Assembly: GCA_905221605.1 (NCBI GenBank)
Contig: CAJNDS010002405.1
Coordinates: 380,001-442,482, forward strand
From: Symbiodinium natans
Lineage: Eukaryota; Sar; Dinophyceae; Suessiales; Symbiodiniaceae
Reading direction: 5' to 3'
Length of the DNA: 62,482 bases
A program made the position numbers and the translations under genes. Below are positions 53,079 through 62,482 of this stretch, in pieces. How positions within the stretch are numbered: position 1 is the first letter of the stretch; the number at the start of each line of letters is the position of its first letter. The notes beneath the pieces were generated by a model that was not told the origin of the DNA, ran no database searches, and saw only the letters and a list, made by a program, of their open reading frames with translations.

Positions 53079-53726
53079 GTTTTGGGGTTTTGGGGTTTTG
53101 GGGGGGGGGGGGGGGCTTAAGTATGGTACGTTATCTAAGTAGGACAGCCGCAGTGCAAGTACATGTATCTCTGCTTAGAACTAGTCGTGAATCCTCGAGT
53201 TCCGGTCGTTTGGCTACGTGTGCAACCTAGGTTAGCGTGCACATTGGTCAACTTGCCTGCCCTGTCACAAGCCTAGTTGCCAAAGCAGCCTGAAATGTGG
53301 AGAACTACCCTATGCTCGCAACCCTTATCTATAGAGGGCAGAACTGCCCTGTACCACTGTGGCCAGACGAACCTCAAAATTGGGGTCATGTACCCTGTTC
53401 TACTTGATTCCCTTCCTAGGGTGTATGACCATTTGGGGGGGTTCATTTTGTCCCTCATACAACCCTGCCAAGGCCGAGCAGGGGGAAAACCCACACCTTA
53501 GGTACCTGAAGGTTCATTTACTAGGGCTAGGATTCTACCAGATGTAGGCCAACTGTAGTAACGTTAACCTTACTTAAGCCGTAGTTATTCCTATACTGAA
53601 GATCCATGCAACCCTCGCTAGAACCTACCAGCACTGACCCCCTTAGGATTATTTGTATTCTTCAGTCATGTTTTTGGGGTCTCTGCTTAAGGTTTCCCAC
53701 TGACAAAGACGGAGAGTCCCATTCCA

Positions 53727-53775
53727 GAGGCCCGGCGGATATCGGCCATGACCGCCATGGAGCACCTGGGCGCTT
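53727..53775 (+). CDS. Candidate exon, unrecognised gene (46-54 kb group)
   Basis: TCCAG acceptor then ARRISAMTAMEHLG up to a GC donor or a TAG stop. TTTAGGG units follow directly. Short peptides around 53826 and 53960 with similar exon ends may be further small exons. Confidence 0.35.
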
Positions 53776-54315
53776 AGGGATTAGGGTTTAGGGTTTAGGG
53801 TTTAGGGTTTAGGGTTTCGGGCTCCAGGGGCGACGACTCCAGGCGAGCTCTTGCAAAAGGGTTTAGGGCTCACAGGCCAAAGATCCCAGGAGCTCGGTTT
53901 GGGGTTTAGGGTTTAGGGTTTAGGGTTTAGGGTTTAGGGTTTAGGGTGCAAGGTTTCAGGGATTGCTCGCCGAGGCCTGGATGCAAAAGGGTTTAAGGCT
54001 TCTCTGACTGCCTCTTTTCGGGAGATAGCTACTAGGCTAACTGCGAACTTCACACTTCTTTTCGGGAGAGGTTTGTCCTTTCTACGCTTTCTTTCTTGCC
54101 TGCCAAGTGTCAACCCCCAAAACCCTCTAACTCCACCGACTCAGAAACCTACACCCAGCAACTTAAAAAGCAACCTGCTCACCAGGGGCGGGACTCGCAT
54201 ACTGACCATTCTGAGCCCAGGCTCTTTTCCGAGAAGCAGCTCTCCGAGCCCCCATTTAACCAGGCCTGGATTTGCTGGAGGATTCAGGGAGGGTTTTGGG
54301 GGGGATATTTTTTGG

Positions 54316-54490
54316 GGGGGGGGGGGGGGTGTTGCAGCTTAAATTAGGGTCTATGTGGAAGCTGAGACTTCGTGTTTTTAAAGACGGAAATAAAGGCCCC
54401 AAAAAGGTATACTTATTTACAAGAGGACAATTCCAAATAGACCCTATTATCGGTTCTGGGGGTCGGGGGAAGGAATTAAATAATTTAATA
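54316..54490. other. Transition zone where telomere-like repeats stop
   Basis: The last TTTAGGG array ends at about 53947. From here to 62482 I see none, after a density of several per kilobase upstream. Confidence 0.8.
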
Positions 54491-54496
54491 ATAGTT

Positions 54497-54631
54497 TTTT
54501 TTTTTTTTTTTTCTATTTTTTGTCTTTTCTTTCCTTCATTTCCTTTTTTTTTTCCTTTTTTTTCTTTTGTTTTTTTTTCTGGTTTTTTTTTTTTTTGTGT
54601 TTTGTTTTTTTTTTTTGTTTTTTTTTGTTTT
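54497..54631. repeat. Poly-T rich tract
   Basis: About 135 bp of T runs broken by single C or G. The Phe-rich frame over it is spurious. Confidence 0.95.
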
Positions 54632-56085
54632 TAAATAATTTAAATCCGAAAAGGGGGGGGGAGCAGCAGGACCAGGCCCCTCCCCCTCCAAGAATTAAAT
54701 AATTTAAATCCGAAAAGGGGGGGGGCCAGGCCCCACCAGGCCCCCTCCCCCTCTCAGAATTAAATAATTTAAACAATTTAAATCCGAAAGGGGTGTTCAG
54801 GATTTAAATTATTTAAATTATTTAATTCTGGGAGGGGGAGGGGGCCCGGTGGGGCCTGGCCCCCCCCTTTTCGGATTTAAATTATTTAAATTATTTAATT
54901 CCAGGGGTGGAATTAAATAATTTAAATAATTTAAATCTGAAAGGGGGGGTTCGGATTTAAATTATTTAGATTATTTAATTCCACCCCCGGAATTAAATAA
55001 TTTAAATAATTTAAATAATTTAAATCCGAACAGGGGGGGGGGGCAGGCCCCACCAGGCCCCCTCCCCCTCCCAGAATTAAATAATTTAAATAATTTAAAT
55101 CCGAAAGGGGTGTTCAGGATTTAAATTATTTAAATTATTTAAATTATTTACATTATTTAAATTATTTAAATTATTTAAATTATTTAAATTATTTAATTCC
55201 GGGGGTGGAATTAAATAATTTAAATAATTTAAATCCGAACCCCCCCTTTCAGATTTAAATTATTTAAATTATTTAATTCCACCCCTGGAATTAGCTAATT
55301 TACATAATTTAAATAATTTAAATAATTTAAATAATTTAAATAATTTAAATAATTTAAATCCGAAAAGGGGGGGGGCCAGGCCCCACCGGGCCCCCTCCCC
55401 CTCCCAGAATTAAATAATTTAAATAATTTAAATCCTGAACACCCCTTTCGGATTTAAATTTTTAAATTATTTAAATTATTTAATTCTGGGAGGGGGAGGG
55501 GGCCTGGTGGGGCCTGGCCCCCCCCCTTTTCGGATTTCAATTGTTTAAATTATTTAAATTATTTAGATTCTTTAAATTATTTAACTCCGGGGGGGGTAAT
55601 TAAATAATTTAAATAATTTAAATCCGAACCCCCCCCCTTTCAGATTTAAATTATTTAAATTATTTAATTCCCCCCCTGGAATTAACTAATTTAAATAATT
55701 TAAATAATTTAAATGATTTAAATCCGAAAAGGGGGAGGGGGCAGGCCCCACCGGGCCCCCTCCCCCTCCCAGAATTAAATAATTTAAATAATTTAAATCC
55801 TGAACACCCCTTTCGGATTTAAATTATTTAAAATATTTAGTTCTGGGAGGGGGAGGGGGCCTGGTGGGGCCTGCCCCCCGCCCCCCCCCTTTTCGGATTT
55901 AAATTATTTAAATTATTTAAATTATTTAAATTGTTTAAATTATTTAATTCCGGGGGTGGAATTAAATAATTTAAATAATTTAAATCCGAACCCCCCCTTC
56001 AGATTTAAATTATTTAATTCCCCCCCTGGAATTAAATAATTTAAATAGTTTAAATAATTTAAATAATTTAAATCCGAAAAGGGGA
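54632..56085. repeat. Alternating AT/GC hairpin array (AATTATTTA 9-mer plus GGGAGGGGGAGGGGGCC modules)
   Basis: Tracts of the 9-bp unit AATTATTTA and its complement TAAATAATT are bounded by CCGAAAAGGGG or CCGAACCCCC and by G/C modules (GGGAGGGGGAGGGGGCCTGG, or GGCCCCCTCCCCCTCCCAG). Direct and inverted modules alternate for about 1.45 kb, so almost every tract has an inverted partner next to it. Confidence 0.95.
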
Positions 56086-56089
56086 GGGG

Positions 56090-56505
56090 ATGCCAAATTT
56101 TGCCTGGAGGCTGCCCGGCAAAATTTGGCCAAATCGAGCCGCGGTAGTTTAAATAATTTCGGGCCTCCAGAAAGGCGCGGCTCGATTTGGCCAAATTTTG
56201 CCGGGCAGCCTCCGGGCAAGATTTGGCCAAATCGAGCCGCGCATTTCTCATCGCATACGAAGGGCAGCCCGATTTGGCCAAATTTTGCCCGGAGGCTGCC
56301 CGGCAAAATTTGGCCAAATCGAGCCGCGCCTTTCTGGAGGCCCGAAATTATTTAAACTATCGCGGCTCGATTTGGCCAAATTTTGCCGGGCAGTCTGCGG
56401 GCAAAATTTGGCCAAATCGGGCTGCTCGTCGTACGCGATGAGAAATGCGCGGCTCGATTTGGCCAAATTTTGCCCGGCAAGATTTGGCCAAATCGGGCCC
56501 CTGGA
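56090..56505. repeat. Palindrome block 1 (GGCTCGATTTGGCCAAATTTTGCC module)
   Basis: The 12-bp palindrome ATTTGGCCAAAT sits at the centre of repeated modules CGGCTCGATTTGGCCAAAT and TTTGCCGGGCAGCCT in both orientations, separated by spacers such as ATTTCTCATCGCATACGAAG and GAGGCCCGAAATTATTTAAA. Every frame is open on both strands by composition; the Ala/Lys/Phe/Gly-rich frames are not proteins. Confidence 0.95.
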
Positions 56506-56880
56506 CATTGAAATGAAATTGATTTTTTAAATTCCCCGATACTAAATCACGAGCCCGGGCCTCCCCCTCAATACTAAATTACGAGCCCGGGTCTCCCTTC
56601 TCTTCTCTTGTTCTCTTTTAAATCTCAAAATCACACCAAAGGAAGCTTCTTTTCCTTATTGAATGAAAAAGAAAAAGAAGAAAAGAGATAGGTAAAGACA
56701 CTGAAGAGCTCCACTGCCTATTGTTTCATTCCTTTCCTCTCTTTCTATGTGTTGTTGTCCTTGTCGTTTCAGAAAGCTAGCAAAATAAGGGCAAGGGGGC
56801 TTTAAATTATTAAAATTATTTAATTCCACCCTGGAATTAAATACTTTAAATAATTTAAATCCGAAAAGGGGGGGGGCCAA
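56506..56880. repeat. Copy of the CACGAGCCCGGG / CAAAATCACACCAAAGG segment
   Basis: GATACTAAATCACGAGCCCG, TTAAATCTCAAAATCACACC and AGACACTGAAGAGCTCCACT are shared with 57467-57770, and the second half also with 59483-59690 and 61403-61610. Confidence 0.92.
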
Positions 56881-56882
56881 AA

Positions 56883-57466
56883 GTGCCCGGAGGCTGCCCG
56901 GCAAAATTTGGCCAAATCGAGCCGCGATAGTTTAAATAATTTCGGGCTTCCAGAAAGGCGCGGCTCGATTTGGCCAAATTTTGCCGGGCAGCCTGCGGGC
57001 AAGATTTGGCCAAATCGAGCCGCGCATTTCTCATCGCATACGAAGGGCAGCCCGATTTGGCCAAATTTTGCCCGGAGGCTGCCCGGCAAAATTTGGCCAA
57101 ATCGAGCCGCGCCTTTCTGGAGGCCCGAATTATTTAAACTATCGCGGCTCGATTTGGCCAAATTTTGCCGGGCAGCTGCGGCAAAATTTGGCCAAATCGG
57201 GCTGCCCTTCGTATGCGATGAGAAATGCGCGGCTCGATTTGGCCAATCTTGCCCGGAGGCTGCCCGGCAAATTTGGCCAAATCGAGCCGCGCCTTTCTGA
57301 AGGCCCGAATCTTTAAACTATCGCGGCTCGATTTGGCCAAATTTTGCCGGGCAGTCTGCGGGCAAAATTTGGCCAAATCGGGCTGCTCGTCGTACGCGAT
57401 GAGAAATGCGCGGCTCGATTTGGCCAAATTTTGCCCGGCAAGATTTGGCCAAATCGGGCCCCTGGA
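56883..57466. repeat. Palindrome block 2, expanded duplicate of block 1
   Basis: Same modules and spacers as block 1, starting about 782 bp later and ending about 961 bp later, so it carries an internal expansion of about 180 bp. Small deletions distinguish copies. Confidence 0.93.
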
Positions 57467-57570
57467 CATTGAAATGAAATTGATTTTTTAAATTCCCCGA
57501 TACTAAATCACGAGCCCGGGCCTCCCCCTCAATACTAAATTACGAGCCCGGGTCTCCCTTCTCTTCTCTT

Positions 57571-60500
57571 GTTCTCTTTTAAATCTCAAAATCACACCAA
57601 AGGAAGCTTCTTTTCCTTATTGAATGAAAAAGAAAAAGAAGAAAAGAGATAGGTAAAGACACTGAAGAGCTCCACTGCCTATTGTTTCATTCCTTTTCCT
57701 CTCTTTCTATGTGTTGTTTTCCTTGTCGTTTCAGAAAGCTAGCAAAATAAGGGCAAGGGGGCTTCCTGAAGAGGAGAGAGGGCACCTATTTTTTAATTAT
57801 AGAGGGAAAAGCGAGAGACAAGGAAGGGACAGATGATAGATAAAGAAGAGTGCTATCCGTCTCCTTGTTTCTTGTGTCTTCTCTTCTTTTCAGTTCATCA
57901 TATCCCTCTTTTCGGCCTGTCTCTTCTGCTCTTTTCCTTACCCTTCTCCTTTTCAAGTTCTTCCTTTTTCGTTTTTCTGTTTCGAAAAGAAAGAGGGAAG
58001 GGAGAGAGAAGGGAGAGAGGATAGATAAAGAAGAGTGCCATTTTCTTTGCGCCTTGTTTTGTCTCTCCATCTTCTTTGTTCATCTCTCTTTTCTATTCTT
58101 TTCTTGGCTCTTCCCATTAGAATTGTGTTCCTTTTATCTCTCCTCTCTCCTTCTCTTTCCCTTCTCTTCTCCTGTTCCCCTTTAAATGACAAAAACACGA
58201 GAAAGGAAGAACAAGAGAGGAATGGAGGCCCTTTTCCTGAATTCCCCTGTTGCAATGAATAAGGAAAAGAGCATAGGAGATAAGGAAGGGAATTGTGGGC
58301 GATGGAACGGGTGTCCTTTTTGATAGTTTTCTGCATCTTCAAGGAAGAAAAAAGGACACCCGCCCAAGAAGGAAAAGTAACATAAGAGATAGGGAGGAAA
58401 TTGAAAAGCTCCTCTCTTTACCTAGTCATTCCCTGTCCTCTGTTCTTATTTGTTGTTTTTCTTATTCGCTTCAAAAAGCAAAATAACAAAATAAGGGAAA
58501 GGCGATTTCCTGAAGAAGAAGAAGGGCGCCTACCTGTGAATAGCAAGGTTGATTCTTTCTAATTAGGGAGAGACTTGCCCCGCCTGAGCCTCCCTGGCCT
58601 GCTTGTTGTGGCCACATTCCGGTACAGTTGCGCTTCCAGAAAAATGGCATCCTTGTTATCTCCTCTCACTTCCCTTTCCCTTCTCTCCTTCTGTTTCCTT
58701 CTGACTGATAAACCACAAGAAAGGAACTTGTGTGATAAGGCAGTGGAAGGGTAAGCAGAGGGTGACTCCTGGCGCGTGGACCGGTCCATACCTCATCATA
58801 CCCCTCCTCTCGGCCTATCTCTTCTGTTCTTTTCCTTACCCTTCTCCTTCTCATAGTTCTTCCTTTTTTGTTTTCTTATTTCGAAAAGAAAGATGGCAGG
58901 GAGAGATAAGGAAGAGAGGATAGATAAAGAGTGAGTGCCATCTTCTCTGCGCCTTGTTTTGTCTCTCCCTCTTCTCTATTCATCTCTCTTCTATTCTTTT
59001 CTTTGCTCTTCCCATTAACAATGCAATCCTTTTGTCTCTCCTCTCTCCTTCTCTCTCCCTTCTCTTCTCCTGTTCCCCTTTAAATGACAAAAACGCAAGA
59101 AAGGAAGAACAAGAGGGGAATGGAGGCCATGTTCCTTTCTTTTCCAATGGATGGGGAAAGTGAGCGGGGTTGGCTCCTTGTCCGTAGACCCTCCCCACGC
59201 TGCAGCAAAGCCCCTCCTCTCGCCCTATCGCCTCTGTTCTTTTCCTTGTTCCCAAACGGAAAAAAGAAAATGGGTTCCTTTACATGTTCATTGTTCTTCC
59301 TTTTGTTTTTTATTTGAAAGGGAAAGATAAGAAAGAGAGGAAAGAAGAAAACGAGCACCATCTTCTCTTTGCCTGATTTTGCACCTCCCTCTCCTGTCTT
59401 CATTTCTCTTCCATGATTTTCATTGCTCTTCCCATGAAAATTGTTTCCTTTTGATCTCTCCTCTCTCCTTTCTCTCTCCCTTCTCTTCTCTTGTTCTCTT
59501 TTGAATCTCAAAATCACACCAAAGGAAGCTTCTTTTCCTTATTGAATGAAAAAGAAAAACAAGAAAAGAGATAGGTAAAGACACTGAAGAGCTCCACTGC
59601 CTATTGTTTCTTTCCCTTTCCTCTCTTTCTATGTGTTGTTTCCTTGTCGTTTCAGAAAGCTAGCAAAATAAGAGCAAGGGGGCTTCCTGAAGAGGAGAGA
59701 GGGCACCTATTTGTTTTAATTATAGAGGGGAAAGCGAGAGACAAGGAAGGGAGAGATGATAGATAAAGAAGAGTGCTATCCGGCTCCTTGTTTCTTGTGT
59801 CTTCTCTTCTTTTCAGTTCATCATATTCCTCTTTTCGGCCTGTCTCTTCTGCTCTTTTCCTTACCCTTCTCCTTTTCAAGTTCTTCCTTTTTCGTTTTTC
59901 TGTTTCGAAAAGAAAGAGGGAAGGGAGAGAGAAGGGAGAGAGGATAGATAAAGAAGAGTGCCATTTTCTTTGCGCCTTGTTTTGTCTCTCCATCTTCTTT
60001 GTTCATCTCTCTTTTCTATTCTTTTCTTGGCCCTTCCCATTAGAATTGTGTTCCTTTTATCTCTCCTCTCTCCTTCTCTTTCCCTTCTCTTCTCCTGTTC
60101 CCCTTTAAATGACAAAAACACGAGAAAGGAAGAACAAGAGAGGAATGGAGGCCCTTTTCCTGAATTCTCCTGTTGCAATGAATAAGGAAAAGAGCATAGG
60201 AGATAAGGAAGGGAATTGTGGGCGATGGAACGGGTGTCCTTTTTGATAGTTTTCTGCATCTTCAAGGAAGAAAAAAGGACACCCGCCCAAGAAGGAAAAG
60301 TAACATAAGAGATAGGGAGGAAATTGAAAAGCTCCTCTCTTTACCTAGTCATTCCCTGTCCTCTCTTCTTATTTGTTGTTTTTCTTATTCGCTTCAAAAA
60401 GCAAAATAACAAAATAAGGGAAAGGCGATTTCCTGAAGAGGAAGAAGGGCGCCTACCTGTGAATAGCAAGGTTGATTTTTTGTAATTTGGGAGAGACTTG

Positions 60501-62330
60501 CCCCGCCTGAGCCTCCCTGGCCTGCTTGTTGTGGCCACATTCCGGTACAGTTGCGCTTCCAGAAAAATGGCATCCTTGTTATCTCCTCTCACTTTCCTTT
60601 CCCTTCTCTCCTTCTGTTTCCTTCTGACTGATAAACCACAAGAAAGGAACTTGTATGATAAGGCAGTGGAAGGGTAAGCAGAGGGTGACTCCTGGCGCGT
60701 GGACCGGTCCATACTTCATCATACCCCTCCTCTCGGCCTATCTCTTCTGTTCTTTTCCTTACCCTTCTCCTTCTCATAGTTCTTCCTTTTTTGTTTTCTT
60801 ATTTCGAAAAGAAAGATGGCAGGGAGAGATAAGGAAGAGAGGATAGATAAAGAGTGAGTGCCATCTTCTCTGCGCCTTGTTTTGTCTCTCCCTCTTCTCT
60901 ATTCATCTCTCTTCTATTCTTTTCTTTGCTCTTCCCATGAACAATGCAATCCTTTTGTCTCTCCTCTCTCCTTCTCTCTCCCTTCTCTTCTCCTGTTCCC
61001 CTTTAAATGACAAAAACGCAAGAAAGGAAGAACAAGAGGGGAATGGAGGCCATGTTCCTTTCTTTTCCAATGGATGGGGAAAGTGAGCGGGGTTTGCTCC
61101 TTGTCCGTAGACCCTCCCCACGCTGCAGCAAATCCCTCCTCTCGCCCTATCGCCTCTGTTCTTTTCCTTGTTCCCAAACGGAAAAAGAAAATGGGTTCCT
61201 TTACATGTTCATTGTTCTTCCTTTTGTTTTTATTTAAAAGGGAAAGATAAGAAAGAGAGGAAAGAAGAAAACGAGCACCATCTTCTCTTTGCCTGATTTT
61301 GCACCTCCCTCTCCTGTCTTCATTTCTCTTCCATGATTTTCATTGCACTTCCCATGAAAATTGTTTCCTTTTGATCTCTCCTCTCTCCTTTCTCTCTCCC
61401 TTCTCTTCTCTTGTTCTCTTTTGAATCTCAAAATCACACCAAAGGAAGCTTCTTTTCCTTATTGAATGAAAAAGAAAAAGAAGAAAAGAGATAGGTAAAG
61501 ACACTGAAGAGCTCCACTGCCTATTGTTTCATTCCCTTTCCTTTCTTTCTATGTGTTGTTTTCCTTGTCGTTTCAGAAAGCTAGCAAAATAAGGGCAAGG
61601 GGGCTTCCTGAAGAGGAGAGAGGGCACCTATTTTTTTAATTATAGAGGGAAAAGCGAGAGACAAGGAAGGGACAGATGATAGATAAAGAAGAGTGCTATC
61701 CGTCTCCTTGTTTATTGTGTCTTCTCTTCTTTTCAGTGCCCCTCCAGAAAATTCAAATGGCCTCCTTGTTGTCTCTCCTCTCTCACTTCTCTTGCCCTTC
61801 TCTCCTTCTGTTACCTTTTAACTAATATAACACAAGAAAGGAACTTGTATGATAAAGCAGTGGAAGGGTAAGCAGAGAGTGACTCCTTGCGCGTGGACCT
61901 TGCCCATACTTCATCATATCCCTCTTTTCGGCCTGTCTCTTCTGCTCTTTTCCTTACCCTTCTCCTTTTCAAGTTCTTCCTTTTTCGTTTTTCTGTTTCG
62001 AAAAGAAAGAGGGAAGGGAGAGAGAAGGGAGAGAGGATAGATAAAGAAGAGTGCCATTTTCTTTGCGCCTTGTTTTGTCTCTCCATCTTCTTTGTTCATC
62101 TCTCTTTTCTATTCTTTTCTTGGCTCTTCCCATTAAAACTGTCTTCCTTTTATCTCTCCTCTCTCCTTCTCTTTCCCTTCTCTTCTCCTGTTCCCCTTTA
62201 AATGACAAAAACACAAGAAAGGAAGAACAAGAGGGGAATGGAGGCCCTTTTCCTGTATTCTCCTGTTGCAATGAATACAGAAAAGAGCATAGGAGATAAG
62301 GAAGGGAATTGAGGAGCTCCTTTCGCTACT
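57571..62330. repeat. Satellite with ~1.92-kb period (2.5 copies)
   Basis: The word GTTCTCTTTT followed by CTCAAAATCACACC marks 57571, 59493 and 61413, periods of 1922 and 1920 bp. Copies 1 and 2 are nearly identical throughout. Copy 3 changes at about 61738 to sequence otherwise found about 0.9 kb further into the unit. Within a unit, CTTATTTCGAAAAGAAAG-type and CTCTCCTCTCTCCTTCTC-type segments recur, so it is a higher-order repeat. Pyrimidine-rich tracts alternate with purine-rich ones. The Ser/Leu/Phe and Lys/Glu/Arg-rich frames are spurious. Confidence 0.95.
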
Positions 62331-62482
62331 TTCTTATGCCCTTTCCTTTGTATCTACCACACAAAAACACCACTCTCAGCTTCCAAGAATACTCTCGTGG
62401 AGACGCATTGGTTAGTCTAAAAACCCGAGTCTCAGCTTCCAAATAGACCCTATTTAAGCCACCCCCCCCCCCCCCCCCCCCC
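62331..62482. other. Unique tail and poly-C end of window
   Basis: Sequence leaves the satellite, carries CTCAGCTTCCAA twice (about 62377 and 62432) and ends in a C run of about 20, which may be a sequencing or assembly end. Confidence 0.6.

Noticed and set aside
55940-57491. Ala/Lys/Phe/Gly-rich open frames up to 130 codons
   Set aside because: They come from the palindromic GGCCAAAT modules, open on both strands, with no codon bias or start context.
57786-62299. Repeated open frames up to 145 codons, Ser/Leu/Phe or Lys/Glu/Arg rich
   Set aside because: They follow purine/pyrimidine tracts of the 1.92-kb satellite and occur on both strands.
1-62482. tRNA, rRNA, spliced-leader RNA or CRISPR features
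   Set aside because: Looked for characteristic words and folds by eye; none was found, though a tRNA scan could still reveal a diverged gene.

Overview
This window looks like nuclear DNA of a dinoflagellate, most like the Symbiodiniaceae/Suessiales. That is inferred from sequence character, not from a marker gene. The evidence is: very sparse coding sequence cut into exons of about 30-150 nt; hundreds of interspersed TTTAGGG/CCCTAAA telomere-like repeats; splice donors that are mostly GC or GA with AG|G acceptors; and a protein type (ubiquitin-like head plus RCC1-like repeats) that I know from Symbiodiniaceae gene sets. I saw no rRNA, tRNA, spliced-leader gene, CRISPR array or bacterial operon. 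Nearly all long open frames here are accidental (microsatellites, telomere-like arrays, satellites), and the real genes appear only when short exons are joined.

Layout. (1) 1-9.8 kb, + strand: a folate-biopterin transporter (BT1/FBT) family membrane protein in at least ten short exons. (2) About 10-19.5 kb: scattered candidate exons of unrecognised genes, a possible FLYWCH-like zinc finger, a degenerate coding-like repeat and a broken coding stretch. (3) 19.5-27 kb: mostly non-coding, with a 21-bp repeat array folded into large hairpins and a TTTC/TTTA microsatellite. (4) 27-33.3 kb, + strand: a run of good candidate exons of an unrecognised gene. (5) 34.65-46.19 kb, + strand: the best gene, reconstructed here as 21 exons with an unbroken 567-codon frame: ubiquitin-like domain, ten RCC1-like repeats and a Lys/Ala-rich tail. 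(6) 46.4-53.8 kb, + strand: candidate exons of one or more further unrecognised genes. (7) 54.0-62.5 kb: a sharp change of character. TTTAGGG disappears and is replaced by alternating AT/GC hairpin modules, a GGCCAAAT palindrome block and a satellite of about 1.92 kb running to a poly-C window end.

How it fits together. Exons sit as islands between CCCTAAA arrays on their left and TTTAGGG arrays on their right, so introns tend to begin with TTTAGGG and end with CCCTAAA. Intron interiors carry many short (about 100 bp) inverted-repeat elements falling into recurrent families. Several introns are flanked by direct repeats: one copy is in the exon after the acceptor and the other is at the start of the intron. 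This is the footprint expected of introner-like intron gain. One 111-nt GT-AG intron consists of almost nothing but TTTAGGG units. All exon calls are read by eye from frame, splice context and family resemblance; transcript data would settle them.
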